DNA from: Oscillospiraceae bacterium
Lineage (GTDB): Bacteria; Bacillota; Clostridia; Oscillospirales; Oscillospiraceae
Reading direction: 5' to 3'
NCBI GenBank assembly: GCA_017542425.1
Contig: JAFXXH010000007.1
Coordinates: 16,166 to 80,165 of the forward strand
DNA: 64,000 nt
The notes under the pieces were generated by a model. That model searched no databases, had not been told where the DNA came from, and was given only the letters and a program-made list of their open reading frames with translations. Of the stretch, positions 35,191 to 42,985 are shown one piece after another. The translations under genes were made by a program, and so were the position numbers. The first letter of the stretch is position 1. The number at the start of each line of letters is the position of its first letter.

Positions 35191-36028
35191 TCTGATCTCT
35201 CTCGTCCGGGACACACTGGTGGAGGCAGGTTCCACCTTCCGGGCGGACAAAAAAGAGGCCTATCGCCGCGCCATTGCGGCGGAGACCAATGAAAAGGCCA
35301 AATGGGTGCTGCAAACGGTGTTGGACAACGCCGAGGCCGCCGAGGCCAACTGCAGTCCCCTCTGCGACGACAGCGGCATCCCCCACCTGGTCCTGGAGGT
35401 GGGCCCGGACCGCGCCGTGACCGGGCGGATGCTGGACGAGATTCGGGAGGGCGTGCGCCAGGGCCTCCGCAAGCTCCCCGGCCGCCCCATGGGGATTCTG
35501 GGGGACGACAGCCACCGCATTGACCAGAGCGGCGGCCTGGACCCGGACAGCGCCGGGGTGGAGCCCGCGCCCATCCTGCTGCGCCGCTGTGCGGACGACG
35601 TGATCCGCCTCCACATCCTGATGTTCGGCGGCGGTCCGGCCATTCGGGCCAAGACCTATCGCGTCTTCCACAAACATAACACCCAGGTGGTACTGGATGA
35701 GATCGTCAACTGGGCCAGGGAGGGCGTGGCGCAGTTGGGCTGCTCCCCCTGCACACTGGCCGTGGGCATCGGTCGCTCTCACTACGAGGCCACCAGCATG
35801 ATGCTCCAGGCCCAGGTGGATGGGCGCTATGACCGCCAATCCGAGATGGAGCGGGAGATCACCCGCCGCGTCAACGAAGCGGACATCGGCCCCCTGGGTC
35901 TGGGCGGCAGCACCAGCGTCCTGGCCACCTTCCTGAAGGTCGGCCCCCAGAGAGCCAGCGGCGTCCGCATCGTCTGCGTCCGCCCCACCTGCTGCTTTGA
36001 ACCCCGGATCGCAACGGTGGAACTGTAA
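35180..36028 (+). CDS. Fumarase/L(+)-tartrate dehydratase-type hydratase, alpha (4Fe-4S) subunit
   Basis: A 282-residue partner of the preceding subunit, corresponding to the N-terminal iron-sulfur half of class I fumarases. Cluster cysteines are plausibly in ANCSPLCDDSGIPH, AQLGCSPCTLAVGIG and the closing region. GLGGSTSVLATFLKVG is the family's conserved glycine-rich loop. Together the subunits add or remove water across a double bond of a dicarboxylate: fumarate, tartrate, methylfumarate or dimethylmaleate are all possible in the family. It ends the catabolic operon; a perfect palindrome follows 38 bases on. Confidence 0.88.
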   Translation: MTSDLISLVRDTLVEAGSTFRADKKEAYRRAIAAETNEKAKWVLQTVLDNAEAAEANCSPLCDDSGIPHLVLEVGPDRAVTGRMLDEIREGVRQGLRKLPGRPMGILGDDSHRIDQSGGLDPDSAGVEPAPILLRRCADDVIRLHILMFGGGPAIRAKTYRVFHKHNTQVVLDEIVNWAREGVAQLGCSPCTLAVGIGRSHYEATSMMLQAQVDGRYDRQSEMEREITRRVNEADIGPLGLGGSTSVLATFLKVGPQRASGVRIVCVRPTCCFEPRIATVEL

Positions 36029-36065
36029 GGCTCTATGTCAATCATTGGAGTAGAGCAAAAAGAAG

Positions 36066-36119
36066 ACCTCAGAGACCCGTGAGGATGTGGCGCGCCACAT
36101 CCTCACGGGTCTCTGAGGT
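36066..36119. repeat. Perfect 54-bp palindrome with no loop
   Basis: Bases 36066-36092 are the exact reverse complement of 36093-36119; the outer arm reads ACCTCAGAGACCCGTGAGG and the centre is CGCG. No mismatch is present, and there is no T-run, so it is not a normal intrinsic terminator although it would stop or block transcription. It lies between the catabolic operon and the defence-like region. Confidence 0.9.
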
Positions 36120-36170
36120 TGAGTGTAAGCACGCAACAACCACCTAATTGCAAAAGCCGGCACCTGCAGG

Positions 36171-36360
36171 TATCCGAGACCGCAGGGGGACAACGAAAAG
36201 CACTTTGGCCTGCGGGTGGACGGGGAGATTCTGGCGAAATTCCGCTATGTCTGCGGCGACGAAGGGCGCTCCGCCAACAGCCAGATCATTCAGCTGATGC
36301 TGAAATACATCGCGGACTATGAGCGGGAGCATGGGAAGATCGACGGGAAGGAACTGCAAT
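36171..36360 (+). pseudogene. Fragment of a ribbon-helix-helix (Arc-like) DNA-binding protein
   Basis: The frame reads KHFGLRVDGEILAKFRYVCG, then DEGRSANSQIIQLMLKYIAD and YEREHGKIDGKELQ, which is the complete ribbon-helix-helix core of small Arc-type proteins. No ATG begins it: the first available start is GTG 36216, inside the conserved beta strand. The frame then runs on into unrelated sequence antisense to the next gene and across a terminator. I read it as a decayed or truncated copy; use of a rare upstream start cannot be excluded. Confidence 0.55.
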
Positions 36361-36414
36361 GCGCCGCCTGCGCGGACAGGCGCGGAACAGGGGGAATCCA
36401 TCCAACTGGACAAA

Positions 36415-36462
36415 GCAACAGGGAAGCCCCTGGCACGGCGCTGCCGCAGGCTTCCCTGTTGC
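36415..36462. terminator. Perfect 14-bp stem-loop, probably bidirectional terminator
   Basis: GCAACAGGGAAGCC pairs fully with GGCTTCCCTGTTGC across a 20-base loop; on the + strand GTTTT follows. It lies 18 bases past the end of the minus-strand TIR-like gene and so would also end that operon. Confidence 0.65.
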
Positions 36463-36480
36463 GTTTTATGCGAAAACAAT

Positions 36481-37371
36481 CTATCCCTTCACCAGCCCAA
36501 GCACCAGTTGGATCAATTCCGCGGGATCGTTGGTGCAGTACTGCGCGCCCCGCCGGATGCTTTTGGCGATGTGATCGGGCTTGCGGGAACCGGCGTAAAA
36601 GAGAAACGGGATCGTTTTGTCAAGTGCCCGAACCTGTTCCAGCAGAACATAGCCCGCTTCCGGCCCCTCTTTGCGCCCCATATCCGAAATGATGAGCGCG
36701 AATTCATGCGTTTTCATCAGCGCGAGCGCCTGCTGGGTGGAGAGGGCCAAAGAGAATTCCAGGCCGTAGCGTTCCATCATTTTTCGCTCATAGACATTGT
36801 TTTCCGGCCTGTCGTCCACCCAGAGGATCTCCTTCTTCCCGCCGGTGGAATACTGGGTGCCGTGGATCAGGCTGTTGAAGTACAGTTCCAAATGGTCCTG
36901 CACCGTCCGGGAGAGCGAATCGGCGGAGGGAATCACCCAATACAGGCCGTCTTCCCGATGCTTTTTCTGAAAGTCCAGCACCTTTTGATACTGCGCCAGG
37001 TCGATTTGAGACGGATTGACGGGAATATCCAGAAAATACAGAAGCACGGGTTTGCCGTCTGCAATGGAGCGCTCGATCTCTTCCTCCGTGCCGGATTCGA
37101 AGTCCAGCGTCGGCGTTCCAAACCGGGTCCAGAACAGGCCGAGCAGCAGATCGGCGTTGTCCACAATCTGACGGTTCAGCAGCGTCTGCGGATGCGCGCC
37201 CATCTCAGGATAGCTGTGCGTCGGCCAGCGCGTGAGATGGAGCATCACATTGTTTGCCGCGCCGAACCGGTCGTTGAATCTGCGCGCGGCGTCCTCCAAC
37301 TGCGGGATGTACTGCGCGACATCGCCGGGGCAGGAAATCAGACAATCGTAAACACTGGCCTGTTTCGGCAT
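36481..37371 (-). CDS. TIR/DUF4062-like domain fused to a response-regulator receiver domain
   Basis: A 296-residue protein. Residues 1-120 (VYDCLISCPGDVAQYIPQLE, DNADLLLGLFWTRFGTPT, SGTEEEIERSIADGKPVLLYFL) look like the DUF4062/TIR-like fold found in bacterial conflict proteins, with a conserved-looking Glu in GTEEEIE. Residues 180-296 are a CheY-like receiver: acidic pair Asp186-Asp187 in LWVDDRPEN and phospho-acceptor Asp230 in IISDMGR. The conserved Lys near the end is replaced (CTNDP), which hints at altered phospho-signalling. No histidine kinase is adjacent. It is the last gene of the three-gene minus operon, 56 bases after the SIR2 gene, with GGGAGAA before ATG. Confidence 0.8.
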   Translation of the reverse strand: MPKQASVYDCLISCPGDVAQYIPQLEDAARRFNDRFGAANNVMLHLTRWPTHSYPEMGAHPQTLLNRQIVDNADLLLGLFWTRFGTPTLDFESGTEEEIERSIADGKPVLLYFLDIPVNPSQIDLAQYQKVLDFQKKHREDGLYWVIPSADSLSRTVQDHLELYFNSLIHGTQYSTGGKKEILWVDDRPENNVYERKMMERYGLEFSLALSTQQALALMKTHEFALIISDMGRKEGPEAGYVLLEQVRALDKTIPFLFYAGSRKPDHIAKSIRRGAQYCTNDPAELIQLVLGLVKG

Positions 37372-37427
37372 GGGCTTTTCTCCCTTTCTCTTTCTATGGT
37401 ATGGTTTCGATGCGGCGGGGGAGGGGT

Positions 37428-38651
37428 TCAGCCCGCATCCTCCCCCAGCCCCTCAATCAGCCCCGGCGTGTCCGCAATCGTCGTCCAGATCGGCAGCACG
37501 CCCTTGGTCTTCCAGTAGATCTCCTTTTGGTACAAATAGCTCAAAATCCGCCGCCGGACGTGCTCGTCCATGCCCTCCAGGTGCCGGGGTTCCAGGGCGG
37601 GGGCGTCGTAGTCCCCGGCGTGCTGACCGCTGATGTCGGCGTACATCCGCAGGACCTGGAACACCAGCTCGTCGATGGTGACCACCAGGAAGCGGTGGGG
37701 CTCCTCCCCGTCGGGGCGCACGTCGTCCAGGTTTTTCATGATGCGGCGGAAGTTGTAGTCGTTGCCGGAGAAGCCGATGAACAGGCACACGTCGTCGTAG
37801 ATAGCCCGGGCCAGCAGGAAGTTGGACCAGCTGTAGTTCTTCTGCTCCATGCCGTAAAAACTCTTCTCCGACAATACCACGCTCTGGGACTCCTGCCGAT
37901 TGGGGGTACAGAGGTCGATGAAGCCGTGGGGGTGGAAGACGTTCAGCCGCCGCAGGGTCCCCAGGGGCGGCGGGTCGGCCTCGTCAAAGAGGGACAGCAC
38001 CTCCAGCGGCGTCCCGGTCTCCGCCAGGAAGTCCGAGGACCCGGCCACGGCCTCCAGCAGGTTGTCGTAGTTGTAGGTGATGACGGAGCGGTTCTTCTGC
38101 TGCCCCCGCTCCACATAGAAGCGCCGGGCGGCCAGCCGGGCGGTCATCCAGAGGGTGGTGTCCCGCCCCACGTGTTCCGCCACGGAGAAAACCGGGCGGT
38201 CATAGAGGCAGTAGCGCACCAGGCCCTTCACCCGCTCGTCGCTGTCCCCGCTTCCCAGGGGCAGCAGCGCGCCCCGGCGCTGGGAGCCGTATTTCGACAG
38301 CACCAGGTCGATGTACTCCGCCACTTCCAGGGCGTCGGTGCCGTTGAAGACCTGGTTCAGGCTGTTGTAGAGCCGGGCGTTGTGGGGGTCGTCCTTGCAG
38401 CCGGGGCCGTAGAAGGGGTCGGCGTTGCCGATGTTGGTCAGCAGGAAGGTGGCCCGGGCCAGCAGCCGGTCCCAGGAGGGCAGCTTCACCGACTGGCTGA
38501 CCCCTGCGCCCAGGATCAGGGCGGTATTTTTTTGCTCCCGGAGCTGCCGCTGCACATGCCTGGCCCGGCGCTCCATCTCGTCCAGAAACGCGCTGTGGTC
38601 GGCAAAGAGGGCGCGCATCAGGCTGTTTCCGCCTTGTCTCGGTGCTTCCAT
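37428..38651 (-). CDS. SIR2-like domain protein (putative NADase effector)
   Basis: A 407-residue protein with a SIR2-family NAD-binding fold. TALILGAGVSQSVKLPSW is the Rossmann-like start (GAGVS at 48-52), VITYNYDNLLEAV has the catalytic-type Asn and the Asp (192-197), and NVFHPHGFI supplies the His (240-242). VCLFIGFSGNDYNFRRIM is the conserved late segment. In anti-phage systems such as Thoeris, DSR and SIR2-HerA this domain destroys NAD to stop phage growth; that role here is inferred. ATG at 38651 is coupled to the stop of the large gene (38653) with GGAAGGAGG just upstream, so the two are translated together. Confidence 0.85.
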   Translation of the reverse strand: MEAPRQGGNSLMRALFADHSAFLDEMERRARHVQRQLREQKNTALILGAGVSQSVKLPSWDRLLARATFLLTNIGNADPFYGPGCKDDPHNARLYNSLNQVFNGTDALEVAEYIDLVLSKYGSQRRGALLPLGSGDSDERVKGLVRYCLYDRPVFSVAEHVGRDTTLWMTARLAARRFYVERGQQKNRSVITYNYDNLLEAVAGSSDFLAETGTPLEVLSLFDEADPPPLGTLRRLNVFHPHGFIDLCTPNRQESQSVVLSEKSFYGMEQKNYSWSNFLLARAIYDDVCLFIGFSGNDYNFRRIMKNLDDVRPDGEEPHRFLVVTIDELVFQVLRMYADISGQHAGDYDAPALEPRHLEGMDEHVRRRILSYLYQKEIYWKTKGVLPIWTTIADTPGLIEGLGEDAG

Positions 38652-38652
38652 G

Positions 38653-41600
38653 TCAGCCTCCTTCCCGCTTCCGCCGGGCCGAGCCGATGGAAAGCCAGCT
38701 GTTCAGGATCAGTTGGTGGATCTGCCGCTGCCCCAGCTCCGGCCAGTCGCCGCACTGGGCGCGCAGCTCGTGCAAAATTGCCGCTCCGGCTGGCTGCCGT
38801 TCCAGTTCCGCGTTCTCCTGCATACACAGCAACAGATAGTCCACGATCAGCTCCTGGGTCCGCAGGGGCGCGTAGCTCCGGTGGCAGTCGATCAGCAGCC
38901 GGTCCAGATGGCGGCACAGGGCATCCGGGTCCGGTCTGCGGAGGAAGGCCCCCTGGGCGTCCAGGGCGTCCACCAGGCGGCGGATGTCCTGCTGCAGGTC
39001 CGGTCCGAGGACGCAAAGCTCCCGTCCGCAGCGCTGGGCCTCGCACAGTTGCTCTGGCATTTGAATGGCATAAGCCGCCCGGAGGACGCAGCTCAGGCGC
39101 AGCATCACGGCGCTGTCGTCGGGGAAGATGTCCTCCACCGTGCCCTCCTGGTTGAAACAGTGCCAGACGATATACTGCGCCGGGCTGAGTTGCCACATTT
39201 GAATGGCCAGAATGTCGGAAAAGCCCTCGTTCATGGCGTCGAAGCAGTCGTCGATGAAGTGGTCCGCCACATAGGCGATGTCCACGAAGGCCTGTTTGTT
39301 GACCCACTCCAGGTCCGGCGTGCCCCGCAAAAAAAGCAGCATCTGCCAGAGGCTGCGGTAGAGGGCCTGGTTGACGGAGCGGGCCGCCGGGCCGGAGCTG
39401 AGGTGGTCGTAGGCGTTGATGGTGCGGGAGAACAGCAGCATGGCTGGGTTGCGCAGCTCCAGCCGCTCCGCCTCCCGGGCCAGGGCGGAGGCGATCTCCC
39501 GCTGCATCCGGTTCAGTTCGTCATAGGCGTTGTGGAAAAAGCGGGTGTCGCTGCCGGTGGTCAGCGTGGGGGTCAGCAGCAGATAGAACTGGTTTTTGAG
39601 GCTCTGGATGGCGCTGCGGGAGTAATAGTCCAAAGGCGTGTGCAGTTCCTCCCGCCGGGCAAGCTGGGCCTGGGCCGCCTCGATCAGCCGGGCGCGGGTG
39701 ATTTTCTGCTCCGTCGCCACGGTCTCCCGCAGCACGGTCCGCAGCAGCGCCAGCGCCTCGGGCCGCCCCGCCGGGGCCAACTCCCGCAAAAGCGCTGTCC
39801 AGTCCCCCTCCTCCGGCACCTTTTCCGTCAGGGACCAGGCGATCAGCTCCAGCACGGCCTGACGGAGAAAGCGGTAGCGCTCCTCCCGGCAGCGGTTGCC
39901 GAAGATGTGGACGCACTCGTGGGTGACGGAGATCAGCGCCGGCCAGAAGTGATAGAGCGTCCGCTCGGGCAGCTCGATGAGCAGCAGACTGGTGTCCCGC
40001 TGCCCGCAGGGCCCCAGCATGGGGAGAAATTCAAAGAGGTTCGTCACCCGGATCTCGTCCTGCCCGCCGCTTTTCACCAGGAGGCTGTAGCCGCTGCCGC
40101 GGGAGGGGTCGGCCCGGGTCAGGTCCAGGAACTGGTGGACGATCTGATTGTAGAAGAATACCAGCTTGGTGGCAGAGCCGATGGAGGCGTGCTGGAGCTG
40201 CCCTTCCTCGAAGAAATACTTGTCCGACAGGGAGATGTCGCTGAGGAAGCTCCCCACCTGCTCGCAGAAGCAGTGCAGGGCGGTCTCGTACTGCTCCCAG
40301 AACACCCGGAACTCCGCCGAAGCGTTCCAGCGCTCCAGCGCCCGGGCCTCCGCCGCCTCCGGTGTCAGGCAGGCGTCCTCTGTCCCCAGGGCCTCCAGCC
40401 GCCCGGACTTCTCGGCAATCAGCCGGTTGGCCCGGTCCATGTTTTCAAACAGGGCCTGGAACAGCGGCGCCAGGAACCAGCGCAGTTCAAAGGCGTGGCT
40501 GGCTCCGGTCAACATCAGATAGCGGCTCACCAGCAGCCGCAGGGAAGTGGTCAGCCGCTGGCTGCGCCGGTGGCGCTCCCGCAGGGCGCGGAACGCGGTG
40601 AAAATGCGGTCATAGCGCATGTCGAAGGCGGCGGAGGCCAGGGAGGGTCGCCCTTCGTTGGAGGCCCGGCGCAGCGGCTCTCGCCGAAGCTGGAAGCGGG
40701 TGTACTCCGACAGCGCGATCTCCCGGTAGCAGTCGTTGGCCGGGTTCAGCAGCCCGCCGCGCAGATATTGGGGCAGCAGGGCGGGCAGAAAGGCCCCGGG
40801 GATGCGCAGGGCCGCGTCTGCCGTGCCGTGGGTGCGGTACTCCTGGATGTCCGCCCCCAGCGCCCCCCGCAGGGCGTCCAGCAGCGCCCCCACCTGTTCC
40901 CCGGGGGCCATTTGCAGCTCCACCAGCACGGAGTAGATCTCCTGCCCGGCCCGGTCAAAGGCGGCGCGAAAAGCCGGGGGCGGTTCGGGGGAACCGTGGG
41001 ACTTCAGCCAGTTTTCCACCCCCAGCACCGTGTAGCAGGTGGAGACGGCGGACAGATCCCCGCCTCCGGCGGTCAGCGTGCGGATGTGGTCGCAGAGGTC
41101 CTGCACCGCCTCCACGGAGTCGGTTTTCAGCAGCAGCACAAAGTCGTGGTAGCCCAGGGTCTCGAACATCCCGCAGTCCATGTCTTTCAGCTGCGGGGCG
41201 ATCCGCTCCCCCAGCGCTTTGGTGAGCCTGTCCGCGTCCGCGTAAGCGGCAATGGCCTCCGCCGTCAGGTTGACGATCACCATGGCGAAGAAGGGCAGGG
41301 GGGAGTCCGGGCACTGTCCCCGGCCCCACTGCTCCCAGAGGGCATAGCGATAGCCCAGCGCCTCCAGCTCCCCCCGGCAGCCGGGGAACAGGAGCTTGAG
41401 GACGAAGGTGTTGATAAACGGCTGTTCCAGAAAGCGGCTTTCCCCCTCCGGGATGTCCGCCGCCGCCTCGTCCATCTGCAGGGAGGGGGCCAGGTCATAC
41501 CAGCGCTCGGCGGTCCGGAATTCGATGCCGTCAAAGCTGCCGAACAGCAGACAGTCAAAGCAGCCCGTGTCGTCCTGTCGGAGCCGGAGCTTCCGTTTTT

Positions 41601-41661
41601 TTAAATTCAGCAGCAGCCCCAGCGCGTCGCCGGGCCGCTCAGCAGAAGTGGATGGATGCAT
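38653..41661 (-). CDS. Large protein with gluzincin metallopeptidase motifs (candidate sensor/protease of a defence operon)
   Basis: About 1002 residues; I recognise no full-length family. HECVH at residues 581-585 (in ISVTHECVHIFGNR) is an HExxH zinc motif, and NEGFSDILA at 811-819 resembles the third-ligand segment of gluzincins such as thermolysin (NEAISD). Some 225 residues lie between them, longer than usual. The first 300 residues seem to hold two related alpha/beta units (FETLGYHDFVLLLKTDSVEAV; YSVLVELQMAPGEQVGALLDAL), which I cannot assign. A helical middle and tail follow. ATG 41661 follows AGAAGG; the frame continues upstream to 42036 but looks non-coding. It heads the operon with the SIR2-like and TIR-receiver genes. 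Confidence 0.8.
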   Translation of the reverse strand: MHPSTSAERPGDALGLLLNLKKRKLRLRQDDTGCFDCLLFGSFDGIEFRTAERWYDLAPSLQMDEAAADIPEGESRFLEQPFINTFVLKLLFPGCRGELEALGYRYALWEQWGRGQCPDSPLPFFAMVIVNLTAEAIAAYADADRLTKALGERIAPQLKDMDCGMFETLGYHDFVLLLKTDSVEAVQDLCDHIRTLTAGGGDLSAVSTCYTVLGVENWLKSHGSPEPPPAFRAAFDRAGQEIYSVLVELQMAPGEQVGALLDALRGALGADIQEYRTHGTADAALRIPGAFLPALLPQYLRGGLLNPANDCYREIALSEYTRFQLRREPLRRASNEGRPSLASAAFDMRYDRIFTAFRALRERHRRSQRLTTSLRLLVSRYLMLTGASHAFELRWFLAPLFQALFENMDRANRLIAEKSGRLEALGTEDACLTPEAAEARALERWNASAEFRVFWEQYETALHCFCEQVGSFLSDISLSDKYFFEEGQLQHASIGSATKLVFFYNQIVHQFLDLTRADPSRGSGYSLLVKSGGQDEIRVTNLFEFLPMLGPCGQRDTSLLLIELPERTLYHFWPALISVTHECVHIFGNRCREERYRFLRQAVLELIAWSLTEKVPEEGDWTALLRELAPAGRPEALALLRTVLRETVATEQKITRARLIEAAQAQLARREELHTPLDYYSRSAIQSLKNQFYLLLTPTLTTGSDTRFFHNAYDELNRMQREIASALAREAERLELRNPAMLLFSRTINAYDHLSSGPAARSVNQALYRSLWQMLLFLRGTPDLEWVNKQAFVDIAYVADHFIDDCFDAMNEGFSDILAIQMWQLSPAQYIVWHCFNQEGTVEDIFPDDSAVMLRLSCVLRAAYAIQMPEQLCEAQRCGRELCVLGPDLQQDIRRLVDALDAQGAFLRRPDPDALCRHLDRLLIDCHRSYAPLRTQELIVDYLLLCMQENAELERQPAGAAILHELRAQCGDWPELGQRQIHQLILNSWLSIGSARRKREGG

Positions 41662-42120
41662 GGTGCCGCACCTTCTTTTTGTACGATGGGTGTACGATGG
41701 TCCTGGCCGGGACAGATGCCCCGGCGCGTCGTTGTTTTTGGGAGAGGAGGGATGGGCTAGAGGCAAAGCGTAAGGCTTATTTGACCCGTCCATAGGGTCA
41801 CGGGGTTGTAGCTTTGCGCTGCAATGTTCCGGTTCGCACAATCGCCCGCGCCAGCCGCATCCTTCCGGCGCATCCCCTCCCCTTGTAGGGGCCGACGTCC
41901 CGACGGCCCGGCAGCAAACGGCGAAACCCAGCGTCAAGCCACCGGCGAATCCGCAGCCACCCCGGTAAGGAACGCCGTCCCCGGCGTTCCGCGCAGCAGC
42001 GCACAAAGGCTGCAAAGACCCCGGGCGAATCCGCAACCCCCCGAAGCGCTTCGCGCCGAAAAATCCCCCCGGACGCCGCCGGAACGGCGCAAGCGCCCGG
42101 TTCCAATCCGCCGCCCCGCC
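41662..42120. other. Gene-free GC-rich stretch with internal repeats upstream of the defence-like operon
   Basis: No supported gene. Short motifs recur: GCGAATCCGCA appears twice (near 41947 and 42025), and a GAACGCCGTCCCCGGCGTTC palindrome occurs near 41970. The segment CTTGTAGGGGCCGACGTC near 41882 is of the kind scattered between genes in clostridial genomes, so a dispersed intergenic repeat is likely. The long open frames here on the minus strand are compositional. Confidence 0.5.
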
Positions 42121-42330
42121 TCAGGGCTCCGGCGGCAGCTCCTCCTGCGGGGGAATGTAACCCGGATAGTCCTCCAGCGTGAGGGAGCGCATGGGGATGA
42201 ACCCCGCCGCCCCCTTGGGCGGCCGGTGCCCGTTCCCCTTGAGCCGACAGGTGGAGACCTTCGCCGCCTGCGCCTGATGCGACTTCCCGCCCATGTGGGT
42301 AAACAGATATTCCTTGTTGTTCTCGACCAT
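42121..42330 (-). CDS. Small hypothetical protein (69 residues) with its own strong promoter
   Basis: A 69-residue frame beginning MVENNKEYLFTHMGGKSHQA and ending in a proline-rich acidic tail (DYPGYIPPQEELPPEP). No family recognised. The ribosome binding site is poor, but a near-consensus promoter lies about 50 bases upstream and in the right direction, which supports expression of something here. It lies upstream of, and in the same direction as, the three-gene defence-like operon, 459 bases away; a link is possible but not shown. Confidence 0.45.
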   Translation of the reverse strand: MVENNKEYLFTHMGGKSHQAQAAKVSTCRLKGNGHRPPKGAAGFIPMRSLTLEDYPGYIPPQEELPPEP

Positions 42331-42383
42331 ACGCCAACCACCCCCGCCCCCGCGCAGCCGGGGGAATCTTGTAATATATCAAC

Positions 42384-42412
42384 AGTATATGCGATGGGAG
42401 AGTGGCTGTCAA
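42384..42412 (-). promoter_or_regulatory. Near-consensus sigma-A promoter
   Basis: Read on the minus strand: TTGACA (42412-42407), a 17-base spacer, then TATACT (42389-42384). It points towards the 69-residue frame and the defence-like operon beyond it. Confidence 0.75.
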
Positions 42413-42529
42413 TCGGGACTTTGTACAAAGCTGGGGGAGGAGGGGGGCTGACAGCACGGACGGGATGTCGCCAAAATGCGGGACGATTTTTCGCCAAATC
42501 GCAGTTTTTCCGTCAGCTATAAAACGATG

Positions 42530-42567
42530 ACTCCCGCTCCCCGCGCTAAACCGCCGGGGGCGGGAGT
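42530..42567 (-). terminator. Intrinsic terminator of the 94-residue gene
   Basis: A 12-bp GC-rich stem (ACTCCCGCTCCC with GGGGGCGGGAGT, one G-T pair) followed on the minus strand by CGTTTTATAG. It lies 43 bases past the end of the minus-strand gene at 42610. Confidence 0.65.
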
Positions 42568-42609
42568 GATATCTTGATATGGATCAGAAGTGCGTGACGT
42601 CCAGCCGCT

Positions 42610-42894
42610 TTATCCAAAGATTACAGACGGCGTTTGCGTCAGGCACTCGCGCCCGCGTGACCCATCTAAGATCAAATGTGCCACGGAGCGGATAACCTCG
42701 TCGTAGCGGTCCAGTTCGCTTTGGGAAAAGCCGTTGACCTCCTCCCAGCGAAAACCGGGCAGCCAGCAAACCGCGTTGTGAAAAAAATCCCGGTCATCCG
42801 GCTTTTCCACATAGACCTTGACCTTGCCGTCCTGCTTCATCTCCGAGTGGACGATCTCCGCACCGTCGTCCAGGGTCAAAAACGGATACATCAT
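42610..42894 (-). CDS. Conserved small hypothetical protein (94 residues)
   Basis: A 94-residue acidic protein: MMYPFLTLDDGAEIVHSEM, then VKVYVEKPDDRDFFHNAVC, then a tail with YDEVIRSVAHLILDGS. AGGAGG lies 8 bases before the double ATG, which makes translation very likely; a longer upstream frame overlaps ssrA and is not used. It resembles small conserved proteins of clostridia without assigned function. It follows ssrA on the same strand. Confidence 0.75.
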   Translation of the reverse strand: MMYPFLTLDDGAEIVHSEMKQDGKVKVYVEKPDDRDFFHNAVCWLPGFRWEEVNGFSQSELDRYDEVIRSVAHLILDGSRGRECLTQTPSVIFG

Positions 42895-42939
42895 GGCAAA
42901 CGCCTCCTGAAAACCTGTATGAGAAACGTACACTTTTGC

Positions 42940-42976
42940 AAAAAAAAGGCTGCCATTCCCTTGGAAACAGCAACCC
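42940..42976 (-). terminator. Terminator after ssrA
   Basis: On the minus strand an imperfect stem (GGTTGCTG to CAGCC) is followed by a run of eight T. It begins about 10 bases after the 3' CCA end of tmRNA. Confidence 0.55.
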
Positions 42977-42985
42977 TTTTTCCAT

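Noticed and set aside
38425..41604. Long + strand open frame (over 1000 codons) opposite the metallopeptidase-like gene
   Set aside because: Proline/glycine/glutamine-rich translation with no domain, no ribosome binding site and an artefact of GC-rich third positions; the minus-strand gene has HExxH motifs, a coupled downstream gene and good ribosome sites.
41662..42036. Upstream extension of the 1002-residue protein to 42036
   Set aside because: Extension is low-complexity, lies in an intergenic repeat region and bypasses the ATG with AGAAGG at 41661.
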